A stretch of 64,000 nucleotides of DNA from Daphnia pulex (taxonomy: Eukaryota > Arthropoda > Branchiopoda > Diplostraca > Daphniidae), in the NCBI RefSeq assembly GCF_021134715.1, contig NC_060020.1, positions 2,976,001 to 3,040,000 on the forward strand, in the 5' to 3' direction. A program made the translations under genes and the position numbers. Below the pieces are notes generated by a model. It was not told the origin of the DNA and did not search any database. It saw only the letters and a program-made list of their open reading frames with translations. Positions 37,793 through 50,302 of the stretch are shown one piece after another. Each line of letters starts with the position of its first letter. Within the stretch, counting starts at the first letter, position 1.

Positions 37793-40700
37793 GTCTACTG
37801 TCGGTTGGGAAAAGCCGGGAGGGGGGGAAACACGAGGGGGAGGGAGAGAAAAAAAATGCTCGATCGGGATTGGCCATCAACAAAAAGCACATGGCGGCGG
37901 TGAAAAATATGTGTTTACCAAGCAGCAGCATGGCAACAGTACACTGTTTCGCAATACCTTGTGACTTGTGCCTTGTGTCAAGTGTTCGAAGGGCGGTAAT
38001 TCCAGAGATGGAAACGACTATAGGAGCTTGAAAGAGAGAGGTAAGATGTCGGATGGTACCAGGTACCGAAGGATAAAGGTCTTGGATTTTATAGTTAAAG
38101 AAAAAACCCAAAAAATGATCCCTCCAGGCTAACGTTATTCCCCAAACTCTGTCATGATTACTTTGGCAAATGACCAAGTCTTGAGGGCATAGTTTTTACA
38201 CACAGTGTCGTTGATGTAAGAATCGTGAATTCTATTTTTTCACTGATTTTTGTTTACTATTTTTGTTGTTTTCGATGGCTTTTGTTAACCTTCTCGTTTC
38301 TGCAGGTGACAACCAGCAGACGACTGCCATTTACAGGTGACGACCCAACGAGTGTTTGTTTTGGCACAGAAAAAAGGTAAGGTAACGGTTTTTATTTGCA
38401 GTTTTTAAAAGCGAATTCTGTTCAGTCCATTATATAACGTACGAAAAGAAACTATTTTTATGCATCTGGCAGACGGACATTTTATTTAAAATGAGTTCAA
38501 GGATGTGTATTTCGACGAATCTCGTGACTGGTGGAGTTTGTACTCGACCACTTCTTTTATCGGGAGTCTGTGCTATCACTGGCTATCACTGAATGCCCTT
38601 ATCGAAGAACCATTGACACTTGGAAAAATATAGCAAATGGTTTGCACCTTTCGAGTCTGGTGTTTCCGCACAGCTGGAGTCGGGTTGGTCATTGTGCCAC
38701 AAGTGTCTATTTATGACGACACACGCAGATATAGCTCAGGTTAATGGCTTTTAAAGTTACACAAATAGTGTTCGATATGAACCGAGGCTACGATACAATT
38801 TTTTTGAAACAACAAGTTGTATGGTGCAACTTCGTGCTCGTTACCAATTTAAACTTGACGTGTAATCAATCATTAAAAGTTTTCCCCTAAAGGCTGTAAA
38901 TTGTTCCGCGAACTAGTAAAATAGTTTGGTTTCAAGGCCATTATTTAAATCTCGTGGGAGTTACTTAATTTACTTAAATTTATTAATTAACCCCTTCCTG
39001 ATATTTTTAGCGTTCTCTTCCTCCCACCAGATTAAAAGGATGGCATTCTGTCTAGTCATGTTTGTTTCATCTTGCCTCAGGCCGTAATTGATTTAATTAG
39101 ACTTTAAATGCATAGGAAGTAAAAAAATGTGACGCAATGCCAAATCAAAAACGCCATTCCTCACTCATCAATTGTCACAAGTTATTTTTCTGTTGTTTAA
39201 AATAAAAAGGAAGATATATTTCTGGCGAATAACTACATGCAGTGATTCGCTACATCCGGTACTTTTAACCAGAAACAAGAGGTTGCATCATCCGGTCACG
39301 CGGATATTATATTGAACGTGGACATGTTTATGCATCGAACGAAATTTGTTAAGTTGGCATTTTTGAAACCGTGAACGGATGTCTGAGCTGATCTCATCAA
39401 GAAGGAAAAAAACAATCGGCGTGGAAACCGGAGATTCATCATCACCTAATCTTTGAACACCGTGAAAAACAACGCGATGAGTCGTGCAGTAGCAACATGT
39501 TAAGGCCTTTCCCATCCCTTTAAAAAATATAAAAATGGGACACGAGTGGCGGTACAAAAGCCTAGATCCCCCCCTCCTTGCCCTCGCTCGTACACGCACA
39601 AGTCTCGGAAAGTTCTAGAACTCCGGACCCAGCGGGCGCGGTAAAATGGCTGGCGGCGAATAAAGCGCATACCAACGTGCTCACAGGCCACGGCAGAGTG
39701 AACGCGGCTAAACCCAATGAAAACCCCCCTCCCGTTCACAAAAAGAAGTGAAATAAAAACAAGTTTTCCAGTAAGCAACGTCGCAATAATAAATAGCTTC
39801 GGGGTTTCTCATATTCTGAGTCATGTACTTTTGAAATAGATTGACTCTTATTCTTAATTTCTCACCGATACGCTCTATATTATTCAACCTTATACCACAA
39901 AGTATTTTGATACAGCGTCTTGTTTTTGTTGCATCATCTTATTTCAATCTTTTGACTAACCGCACAAAATTATCTTTAGTCACAAAAATTTAAGATACGA
40001 ACAAAAGTAACAGATTGGTTAATCTCAACTTAAAGCTGAAACGATATCAACAATTGTTTTATTATATAATGTCACACGATTTTAGATTGAGTTTTCTGGC
40101 ATGGTTGCGTAACGTTTAACTGTAGTGCAAATTTGACCTAGAGTAGAGTTCTAAAATAAATTGCACTCTTTTTTATTATGTCTTATCGAAAGTATAAACT
40201 TCCAGGTATATATGTACATATATGTCAAAGAAAAGAAACTGTTTGGAATCTGTTTTTCCCTTTTCTGCCATGTTGGGACAATGGCGCCAAATACGGCGTA
40301 CCAGTGCACCTAGATCGCGAAGGGAATCGTGAGCGTGAATTGGCGCGACAGGGCCCTCGGGCTGTTATGAAACTTGCAACCCAACTATGCATATTGCGGT
40401 TACGTGTATCATGTGCCAAACGTAATAAAAAGTGCGGATTTCTCTGAGATTCAGAGTTCCCTGACTTCAAGAGTTGATTCGCCGCTAACTGCGCAGTATG
40501 ATTGAATATTAACGGGTGTATTAGACAACAACCCTGTAGTTGTATAAGAATTTTTTCTAATACGATAAGAAGAAGTTAATGTGAAAAACAGAATTTTATT
40601 TTACGTTTTTCTCTTTTGATTTGACCGGTGATTGGCATCGTCCTTATCAGATTGTTTGTTGCTGTTTCCTTTTTGTGTGTGTTGTTTCCATGCAACAGTC

Positions 40701-42676
40701 TACATATTTTAAATTTCTGTCTCATATCTACCAGTAGCGTATACAATATACAATAGCGGGTATTATCTGTTGAAACCTGAAATTAAAAAAAAAAAAAGAC
40801 AACGCCCTTCGGTTCACGTTCAAACCTTGCCAAATGTCTCCCGACCTTCAATTTTTCCGTTGTGTTCCACAGAGGAAAAACAAAAAAGAGCTGGCTGGAC
40901 TTTAGACCAATAATGGGAGTTGTTTACCAAGTTGAAAAAGCGTACATGTCATTATCAACACATTTCGAAAGCAAATTTAAATCTGACAATCGACGAATGT
41001 AGTGCCATCTATACGCCAAATAAGGTCTGTTGTTTTCATGTTGTTGTTGTTGTCGTTGAGTGAGCGGAACTTTTTGGTTTTCCTGTCTCTGGAAAAAATT
41101 GACATCCGAGGTCACGATTATTTTGAAAGGCAATATCAAATTGGTCTTTGTTGACTCTGTGTCAACACTCAACGTAACCCGGAAAATGATAAAAATTGGT
41201 GAATGAATATCAACGCAGAAATTTGGCCTCAGCCTCGCTATTGGTGTAACTCAATCGGTTTCGGTAGTATTTTGAAGTATGCGTAGTATTTTAAATGATT
41301 AATTTTAAGTATTATTGATATGACCATAAGTTAAAGAGAATGTCCAAGGCTGTAACCATAGGCAAGCAAATAATAACAAAGATTACGGAGGAGGTTCCAA
41401 TCCGGTTTATTACTTTATTGATTGATAGAGAAGAGAAATGACCTTCAATGGGATCTATAGGTTGGTCTTTCTACTCCTTTAGCTCCTTTTACAACTGTTT
41501 TTGTCAGCTATCGCATATAGTTCCAAGTTTATGCCAGCCATGGGCTCACAGACAGGAACACGTATCACGCGGAAGTGGGATTCGGAACTGCATTTTTAGG
41601 TCAAGGTCTGCTCAAAGATCAAGATACAACGAAGTGTATACTATACTTAATTACACCTGCATGTTTTAATTCAAAGCTCCAACTCCAATCACGTATAGTT
41701 ATAATTAATTTGGTTTACTTGGAAGTTGGAACTCTTACTTTTCCATTTTATTGTAACATTGATATTTGTATAATGAAGAATCCGAAGGTTTTTTTTAATT
41801 GATTGCAAAGGTACAATTATACCCAATTCTTAAATAAGACGTTTTAATCTTTCAACAATGTTATTCAGGGATTCCTACACAAAGGATGTAAATGCGGAAG
41901 AACAAGGCATTTTTACGGGAAATCTTTTAGGAACTTGAACTGGAAAGAAAAGATATAGCTAGGGTTTTTGTCGGTGTTCTCTATTCAGTTCTTGCAGTCT
42001 CAATAAATAACCTTGTGAATAACAAACTAATTTTTCGTAATGATAGCCTAAAACAGTACTTTTCAGTCGTTGGGGATACTTTCCTTGTCAATCGAAGAAT
42101 CGTGTTCTTCTGTTACTTAACCGTACTTATTTTATCTCTTTGGAAGGTCGTATAAGCCAAGAGAAAATGAATTTTTCTAGACCGGTCTAGACAGTGGTAT
42201 CAATCACGTATTTGAAATGTTTTTATCCTTGCCCTATAAGCTGGACAACATGTAATGCGTGTACAGCAGAAAACAATACAATAATTTAATCAATTTTTAG
42301 AACAATAATTGATTGAATTCTAATCTGCAGGCAGTCCAATGGCATTTCATTACTATTTACTAGCAATAACAGGACTGGCTGGCAGCCTTAGCATTACATT
42401 TCTTGGCATTGAAACTGAAATATAATTATTTAAATAAAAAAAATTGGCAAATGGATGACGTGTGCTAATTTACATAATTCTCGTCTATTTATAATTTTTC
42501 ATTTTCCGTTATTTCGTTTTCTACGTTTGCATGCAACGCCGTAACAATATTTTCCAATGTTGTGACATTGCTAGTTAAGTCTTGTCTGCTAGGCAGTAGT
42601 AAACAAATATCCTATTCTTTTTCCATCCTGCAGGAAAGTCGGAAATTTAAGTTGATTTATTAGTTCAGTAGTCAAC
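37793..42676. other. Gene-poor intergenic region
   Basis: About 4.9 kb upstream of both flanking genes. I found no exon with family similarity and coding-like composition on either strand; the open frames are short. Visible items are an A-tract near 40783-40797, a CTCF-core-like TGCCATCTATACGCC at 41003-41017, a G/A-rich tract at 37810-37857 and a splice-like stretch near 38305-38385 that could be an untranslated exon. The last 100 bp should include the ASCC2 5' UTR (acceptor-like CCTGCAG near 42634). Confidence 0.45.
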
Positions 42677-45441
42677 ATGACTTCTCTTGAAAAACGAACT
42701 GTACAAATCTCTGAAAATGGTAAAACTGTTGGAGTTCCTGCACTGGTAAGTTTACATTAAATCCTAAAGAAAGATTTATTTTTACTCCCTTTTTTGAGAC
42801 ACTTGTAGAGTCCAAAGTGGGTTGAAAAGAGGAAATTTCTTCACTTTGTTTCTCCATCAACAATATCTAATGGGATTGACTTAAAAGACTGGTGTGAAAT
42901 CACCCAGTTTTTAAAAAATGACCTTCATTGGCTATTGAAGCTTCCACATCACAAGTTGATCCAATTTTTTCTATTTTTATACTTTGTCATTTTAACTTAA
43001 TAATCATCCTTATGCAGATTTTGGTCGCAGATCATATATGATAAACCTCTTAATGCCAGTTTAGTTTCATTTCTTCAAGAAGCCCCAAGGTTTTACTCAG
43101 AGGAAAAAGATGCATTGAAAGCTCTCCCTACCGCTTGGAAATTATTCAAGGAAACCCAGGACTTGGTGTTTCTTACCTTTGTACGCATGGCTACTCATAA
43201 GGAATCCAAAGTATTATATTTTACTATTCATCAGCTTTTTCCCTGTGTGTTCATTGATACATCAATTTTTAATAATAACACTTATCAAGGATTGTTACAT
43301 CAGCCCTGAAATGTTTGGGAAGTTGATCTATGACAATTTCATCTTTGATGTTCCAAAAATGATGGACCTTTGTGTTCTCTATGGACCAACTAATTCTGTC
43401 CTGCTGAGCAAAATGTTTAAGAACATTTTTGTTAATCAACCCAAGTACAAGTATGACCTAGAAGAAACTGCCAAAGGCTTGGTTCAGGTGATGCGAAGCA
43501 TTTTGTTTTTCTTAACCGCAAACGTTACATCATTTATACTGTTTGTCATCATTTTCAGGTTTTCCAACTCATTTTAGGTCAACTTGGTCTAGAGAGCAGT
43601 CAAGCTGCTGGAAGCATTCATTGTGGGCCATTGTCGGTTGAGGAGCTTGGTGAACTCGTCGTCTATACCCTGGATATTGCGGCAACTCTATGGTATTTCA
43701 TTGACATTTATCCGGAAGCAGCGCCATTACTCATCGATGCAACTATCCAAAATCAGTATGTATTTATAAAAAACATTTTTTAAGAAGTGAAAAATTAACC
43801 TTTTTAAAAATGTTGAATTATTTTTGTAGGTTATCCGATTTTTATGAGAAGAGCATTCCTTCTTTGTGTCGCCAAATTGAAACTTTATCGCCAAATATGA
43901 AAGACAAAATGGTCCTTAACCTAAATTTGGCTCGCAAATTTCTCATCCAAATTTACAACGCGTTATTGCATTCCGGCTCTGTAAAGCTGCTTCTAGCACA
44001 TAGGTCTCATTGTTCGTGCAAATTTTAATTGTTTCTCACGTTCACGTAATTTTCCATTGTAGTCATGATGACCCTTCATGGGATAGAGAACAACCTGTGG
44101 AACTGTGGTTGGATTGGCTAACCTGTTTAGTTTCAGAGCGGCAACGTCACTTCATCATAGATTATAACTTGATTTTTCAAGTGCAAGATGACATTGATCT
44201 AATTACCCAACTGGGTATTCAAATGTAAGTCATTACCGTTTACTACACGTTTAATGATTAGTCAGTAAAACCAATTTATTTTACAGGGATAGCACGAGGG
44301 TGGAATACATTAAGCTAGGTCTGAAGGAATTTAGAGTGGAATTTGGTTTGTCTTTGACACCAGCAAGTCTAAGATCATCTGATGGCGGCGTGGATCCCGC
44401 GAAGATTAGTGCGCTTATTCTTCAAGTAAAGGAACTTTTGCCTGACCTTCACGAAAGCTTTATTCGGGTGAGTCTTCGTATACATATACACCTTCCAACA
44501 TTTATTTAATGAAATCTCGTGCATCGATCTTAATATTGATTATTATGGATAGGTCTGTTTGAAGCATTACGATTACAACCCGGAAGCCGTTATCAACGCT
44601 GTATTAGAAGACAATTTACCGCCTCACTTAAACGAAGGTCATAACATACCTGACCAGCAGCAGCCAATTCCAGAACCTTTTGTGGCTTTTGACGAACAAA
44701 CTGATATATCCAAGAAAAATCGAACCAAGTATGATACTAAATGGTTAATGGTAAAACTTCTTCGTTTATTTTAATTTTATGACAAACGAAATTTTTCAGA
44801 ACCGTTCATTTCAATGAAATGCGGGAGCTTTTGAACGACAAGCAGGACATGAAACATATTATCCTCGATCGTGTAGACGAACAACTTGCTGCCGAAGTAT
44901 GTATTTTGTTGTTTTAGTTTCAACCGTTTCAATGATTCTACTTTATCAATTAGTATGAAGATGAATACGATGACACCTACGATGGACATGCTGTTGGTTC
45001 TGAAGAGCCAGATGCACACACCGGAGAAGATGAATTACGCAGATCATTTGTTGTACCTCGTATTTTACGACCGAAAATGGAGGAAGAATCGGAAGAAGAA
45101 GAAGAGAATTACAATCAGACTGAAGAAAAGCCTAGGGATCACTTTGTAACAAATCCAGAAGAAATGCGAGCTCTAGCCGAGCAAAGGCGATTGAGCAGAC
45201 GTGGCAATTACAGACCCGGCCCTGCACCTTCGCAGCGAAACGTTGTTGGTAATAGAGCGTTAATTGTTTTCAGTGGTAAAATATTTTTAAATTCGAATAT
45301 GGTTGTGATTTAGGTGGACCACGAGGTCAAGGGCAGGAGAAGGAAACTATCGTGGCTCGACGACACAAAACTGAAAATAAGACACGAGGAGCAAATCATA
45401 ATAGAAGATATATGGCAGATAGGAAGAGACGTGAATTTTAG
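42677..45441 (+). CDS. ASCC2: Activating signal cointegrator 1 complex subunit 2
   Basis: Twelve coding exons: 42677-42745, 42809-42954, 43018-43210, 43290-43487, 43559-43755, 43830-44003, 44063-44224, 44287-44467, 44553-44728, 44800-44896, 44954-45248, 45314-45441; 2016 nt, 671 aa (human about 757). The helical N-terminal half binds ASCC3 in other animals. A CUE domain (about residues 415-470: ALILQVKELLPDLHESFIRVCLKHY) binds K63-linked ubiquitin. The acidic segment YEDEYDDTYDGHAVGSEEPD and the basic C-terminus (RGANHNRRYMADRKRREF) are near-signature ASCC2 sequences. The protein works with ASCC3 and ALKBH3 in alkylation repair and in splitting collided ribosomes. Introns are 52-115 bp. The donor at 44003 (AT AG|GTCTCA) is weak but required for phase. 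Confidence 0.95.
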
Positions 45442-45542
45442 TGCCGATTTGGGGAGCTTCTTGTTTATCAATTATTAAGGACAACACAGTCACTTGTTCA
45501 ACAGGGAAACGCTCAGTAAAATGAGGGAATTTTGAGAAAGTG

Positions 45543-45548
45543 AATAAA
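45543..45548 (+). terminator. ASCC2 polyadenylation signal
   Basis: AATAAA 102 bp after the ASCC2 stop codon. Cleavage 15-25 bp downstream would place the transcript end at or inside the last exon of the convergent gene (stop at 45566), so the two mRNAs probably overlap at their 3' ends. Confidence 0.65.
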
Positions 45549-45565
45549 ATAGTGTTTCTTTCAAA

Positions 45566-47690
45566 CTATTTACGAAATAATGCAGGATTTCTATTCGGTG
45601 TGCAAAGTTTGTTACTTCCAACAGCTTCAAGGACGGATACTTCCATCAGGGCACTAGACGATTCAACTATAAAGAAAAACATCAATTAATCTTTTCGTTG
45701 GATTGAATTGAATTTTTTAAAATTATCACCTCGTGCAGACATAGGCGAATGAATAATTTTAGCTGAGTTCGTCGTATTTCTGGGGATTTGAATGCGACCG
45801 TGATGTTTCATAACTGTAGGTGTGGGACCCCTTTCCATTAACTTTCCTATTTTTCCTCCTGCTCCTGGCATTGTATGCGGAGAACGAGCAGGTCTCTCCT
45901 CAATCTAAAAATAAAGAAAACATTTTGATATCTTTTCGAAATTTCATAGAGAAAACCAAGTTTACCAGAGTGGCAGCAGCTTCGTGTACAACGCAAGGAA
46001 GGACTGGTTTAAAATCAGCAAAGTTGTTTGCTTCAAGACGATTCTCCTTGGATGAAGCATTGCTGCTTTTTGGTGTCCGAGCTACACTCCAGCGGCCGTC
46101 TTTGTTCTTAATGGCAACCGGCACTGGTTTGACCATGGGACTACTGTGTATCTGCTTCTTTTTCTGAGCCGAACGAACATTTTCAATTAATATTGGTTCC
46201 GGCAAACTGCGAATGTACATTCCAACAGGACTTTCAGCAACCGTGTTCTTATTGGGTCGCACGTTTGGTTTCGTCGCAGATCTCTTCACACTCTCATTTT
46301 GAATAGGTGTTGAGCGGTGTTTCACGCCCAAACCAGACGGTGTCTTTATGGGAGTTTCCACATTGTGGGAAGAAGAAGGCACAGGCATTGATGCGAGGGT
46401 CAGGCTATTGTTGACCATTGGAGGAGCTTTCTTTACGGGTGTTTCTAGAGTCGAATCAGCTAAAAACAGACAATCCATTTCTTTTGCCAATGCTTCCACT
46501 GATTTCGTTATTCTTTCTTCAACGGCGCAAGCTATGATTTTTTTGCCAGGAGATTTTGCTGTTGACATCTCTGGATTAATTTTCTTGTTTACAACATCTT
46601 CAATGATCTGATCTTCATTCTTAAATATCTTGCAATCTTCTTCTTCATTTACCCTTTTAATAAATCAAAAGAATTATCACTTGTAAGCGCGAAACAGGCA
46701 GATTGCTTACGTTTACCTGATATCTTGGAAATGGTGGGTGGAGGAAGGAGCCGTAATAATGGAATTTTCTTTGTTGTCAGATTTGCTCACCCTATAATTT
46801 TATGGAATACCTTTCATTAATTACTTTATATATTTAAAAAATAATAATAAAGCAGAAAAACCTTGTTGTATACTCCACAACTCCCGAAGAATGACGACAA
46901 ATGCCTAGAAATTAAACAACGTTACCAAATTGCTCCAACAACAACAAAATTTGGGATGAATAAGTGACCTAGTTCTGGAATATCTTCTCCACGCTCCAGT
47001 TTTTCTGCAAGTAAGAGCATCCTTTCTTGGATTTCCCATGTGTCATTCAGCTCTTCAGTTCCAGAAATTTCATTTTGACTTGTTTCAATCGCTGATTCAG
47101 ACTGAAGTTCTTCACATGGTTGACTAATGCTTGATTCAGAAAAAGACTCCACATAGTGTTGTTCTGTCAATGATTCAGATAATGAATCAACACTGTCTGG
47201 ATGATCAAGATTCACCACCTCAAATGAAACTTGTTTAGTTCCATCTTCAGCTGAAGTGCGGCAACTAGTGAAAGATTCCTCTGTTGTATCTGCATCCAAA
47301 CCATAGACTTCAATGATAGCTTTGTCATTCATTTCGTTTCTGTGGACTTGATCTTTGAAGGCTTCCCATTCATGAAACGTCATACCCCTTTTAGAAATCT
47401 CTGCTATTTCACTATACATATAAAAATTGTGAATGTTTTGTTATCTGTTCATCTTTGCAATGTTCATAAATTGATTGTTACCATGGGTGAAGTGTCTTCC
47501 TAGGTAATGGTTTCTAAAAAGGAAAAAAAAAATAATTTATTGTTTATCAGTCTTTTCTTCTTTTTTCTTAGAATTATACCCTTATTTCTTTTTCTTTTTC
47601 AGTAACGGGACCAAAAAAAACTTCATTGTCCAAAAAACACTCAACTTCATCATCTGAATGTTTAACCTCCAATTCCTCTATGTCAGTCAT
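45566..47690 (-). CDS. Unrecognised Ser/Thr-Pro-rich protein, 555 aa
   Basis: Seven coding exons, 5' to 3' on the minus strand: 47690-47580, 47513-47482, 47411-46926, 46791-46717, 46653-45966, 45904-45730, 45666-45566; 1668 nt, 555 aa, phases consistent. I do not recognise the family. It begins MTDIEELEVKHSDDEVECFL. The first 210 residues are acidic and Ser-rich; the second half is basic with at least six TP/SP sites in basic settings (TPVKK, TPIKTPS, STPIQ, ESPVG, RTPKSS), which look like cyclin-dependent kinase sites. A possible conserved core is SPVGMYIRSLPEPILIENVR. No transmembrane segment or signal peptide is seen. It is probably an intrinsically disordered nuclear or spindle protein, but that is inference. 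An extra potential exon at 46869-46905 was left out because including it breaks the frame. Confidence 0.75.
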
Positions 47691-48739
47691 CTTGTATTGA
47701 TGATCAAATGCACTTTCACTTAAACTTAAAAACTTAGGTAAAGAAACTAAAAAACAAAGTGATTTCCCAGAGAACTCTTACGACCTACTGTCTCTTAGTA
47801 GTTATAGTACTGACAATTTTTCAATTTGAAAAGTGACGGTTTTCAGCCACAGCTGACTCGACTATCAACGTTGGATTGAAATTGAATAACCAATCAAATG
47901 AGAAGGTTCCTACTCGACACCATTGCCATTTTTCAGTTATTTTCATATTTTTGGAATTGAAAATGAAGTAATTTTATCAGTATTCAATTAAATTCTTATT
48001 ATTTTCTGTTAACTTCTTTTTACATGACAGCAAACCAAAATCAGTTCGAAACTCAATCGAAATTCCAACCGTGTTCGCCATTTGTTTGTAAATCTTGGGC
48101 ATACGTTATGTCAGAAAGGTGAGAGCACTTCCAAGGCACTTCATTCATTGACAATTTGACATGACACACATTCTTGAATGCAGCGAAATTAAAAGACAAC
48201 AAAAATCTTACGATTTAAGATAATTACTCTAAATTTGAATTAAAATAAACTAAGCGAGTTTTCTTTGCATTTTTATAGCAATTTGAAGGAAATTTATCTA
48301 TGTTGCACTTGCAATTTCAATCAATATGTATAATCAATAGTCGAAGTCAACTGCCGACTGCGAACAAAAGTGACATAAGATTTGCATGAGTATGTTGATT
48401 ATTAGAGCTGCTTCTGAATTTCGACGGTAAGTTTTGTTAAGTAGTGAAGGGTAAAAAGTGTGCTTTGGTGAAGGAAGTGTCACATTGACACTTTGCTTTA
48501 TGGTTGTAACACAATGTCATAGTAAAGCTTGATGGAAACAAACTAAAAATTGAAAGACTTTATTTAAAAATAGTTTTGACTTTGATTTATTACTTCACCA
48601 CAATTCAAATAGTAAAATTATTAATTTTTATTTTTTCAGAAAATGTTGATTTGTGTTTTGTGCGCTACACCATCGGTAGATGTCGCGTAGAAACCTCATC
48701 TGAAAAAAAAAAATAGTGCTATCCCGTTATTGGAACGCA
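47691..48739. other. Divergent promoter spacer
   Basis: About 1 kb between the divergent starts of the 555-aa protein gene (-) and the CED-6 transcript (+). It is AT-rich, without coding potential, and contains GGTAGATGTCGCG at 48674, a weak relative of the CTCF core. No TATA box is obvious for either gene. Confidence 0.4.
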
Positions 48740-48850
48740 GTGGCGTATACGCAGTCTTGTATATGACCTGTTGAAGAACCAGAGTTGAGAACTTTCTCTG
48801 GAAGTTAAACCGGAGAAACGCGCTGTTGCTGACGGAATTACAACGTCTAG
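48740..48850 (+). other. Probable CED-6 5' UTR exon
   Basis: The stretch ends in a strong donor (CGTCTAG|GTAAGTTC at 48850/48851). The next good acceptor is TTTCTCTTAG at about 50282, directly before the CED-6 start codon. No open frame is needed, so I read it as an untranslated first exon with a 1.4-kb intron. The 5' boundary is a guess. Confidence 0.5.
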
Positions 48851-50282
48851 GTAAGTTCATTTTCTAATTTTCTCTAGTGGTTTTCCAATAGAATCTTAAT
48901 TATAAATCTTGCAATAAGTTGATTCAAAGTTCTGGTTAAAATCATTTTCAAATGATCACTGACAGTTTTAGAAATCAGTGGCCCAAAAAATCTTGGCTGC
49001 AGCGACAAGTTTGTTATTTTGGGGCACACGAACAAAGAACCGAGGTTTCATAAGATTTGTTGCATAGCTCCGTTATGTTGAGCAAATCAGCAAAATGTCG
49101 GGTTTTTTTTCCATCTGTGTCTTTTTGCATTATTCACTGTGTAAAGAATTGCACGGAAGTCCTTCAAATCGTATATATTTTAACTAACAGACTCCGGATA
49201 TGGATAAATAATAGAATGTCGATTTCACATTTCCCTTTGCCCTGGTTTCTTTTGTCTGTAAACAACTACAAGGAACTTTGCTTGTTGCATTGTGTTAAGA
49301 ATGAAAATCTTTTCAAGTGTTGAAAACTTTTTGTGTGTAGAGAGGTGTGTATACAATTTTAAGGCTCTATTCCTGAAGAAAGAAAACCCTGTAGGGATAC
49401 CAATTTCTAATTTCTCTCTGTACACCAATGAGATTTCAGGTAATAACAAGGATACGCACGTACATAATACGAAAAGAAAGCGTGAGTGGTCAGTGAATTT
49501 CAGTCCCCGATTGCTGTTATAGCCGTTTTTCCTTAAAAAGTTGAAATTTCCCTCTCTTGTGTGAGTCCGTGCGAGTCTGCGCACACAATTTGTAATTTGA
49601 ACTGCTTGGAAAAAGGGCTGATTCCACCACATGTGAAATCAAAATATAGCCAGGTGAGATGGGCGTTTTCCGTTATGGATATCAACGATCTTTTAACACG
49701 AGGAAAATGACCCAGTATTATACGTATAAATATGCGATTCAATATTGTCTTTGGTGTGTGTTTCGTTCTCAATAACCGGTGTGTCCGCGGCTAGTGGTTT
49801 TCCTAGTTTAATGCACTGGTTGTTGAATTTATTCAAGGGAAATCCTGTTAGGTCTGGATCATATGCCCATAGTTGAATGAATGAACTTTCAATAGGTGTT
49901 TTGACGTATTAAAATTCGGGACGTGTTCATTTCTCTTATTTATACCAAGACATTATCGTGTGGAAGCCTAGTTTTATTATGTTGACTGAATTTTAAACAC
50001 TTTGTGCGAACGTTAAAGTCGTAAATTAATTTAACCTTTTATCTCATCGTTAGCATAGCTATAAGTGTGCAGGTATTTCTGATTGTGTACACTTTTTTAA
50101 ACAGTATTTAGCTATAGATGACTGTAAATCGTTAAATTGAAAAAAGGTGTGTTAGAGTAACACCAGAAATTATTTTAAACGTAAAAATGAAAGTTGGAAA
50201 TCAAAGAAAACTCGAGGCTATAAATATAACGTTGCTCTTTTCAAGAAATGTAATTATTGTTTTTTTTCTTTCTTTCTCTTAG
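48851..50282 (+). other. Intron 1 of CED-6
   Basis: Long first intron, AT-rich. Open frames on both strands (for example 49225-49632 on the minus strand) show no family similarity. I see nothing else in it. Confidence 0.45.
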
Positions 50283-50302
50283 CACTTGAAATTTTTCACA
50301 GC

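Noticed and set aside
46869-46905. Possible extra exon in the 555-aa protein gene
   Set aside because: It has a usable acceptor and donor, but including it makes the next exon hit a stop (TGA) at once; skipping it keeps frame.
48851-50282. Minus-strand frames at 49225-49772 as a nested gene in CED-6 intron 1
   Set aside because: They are short, with no domain, no convincing splice pattern and biased composition.
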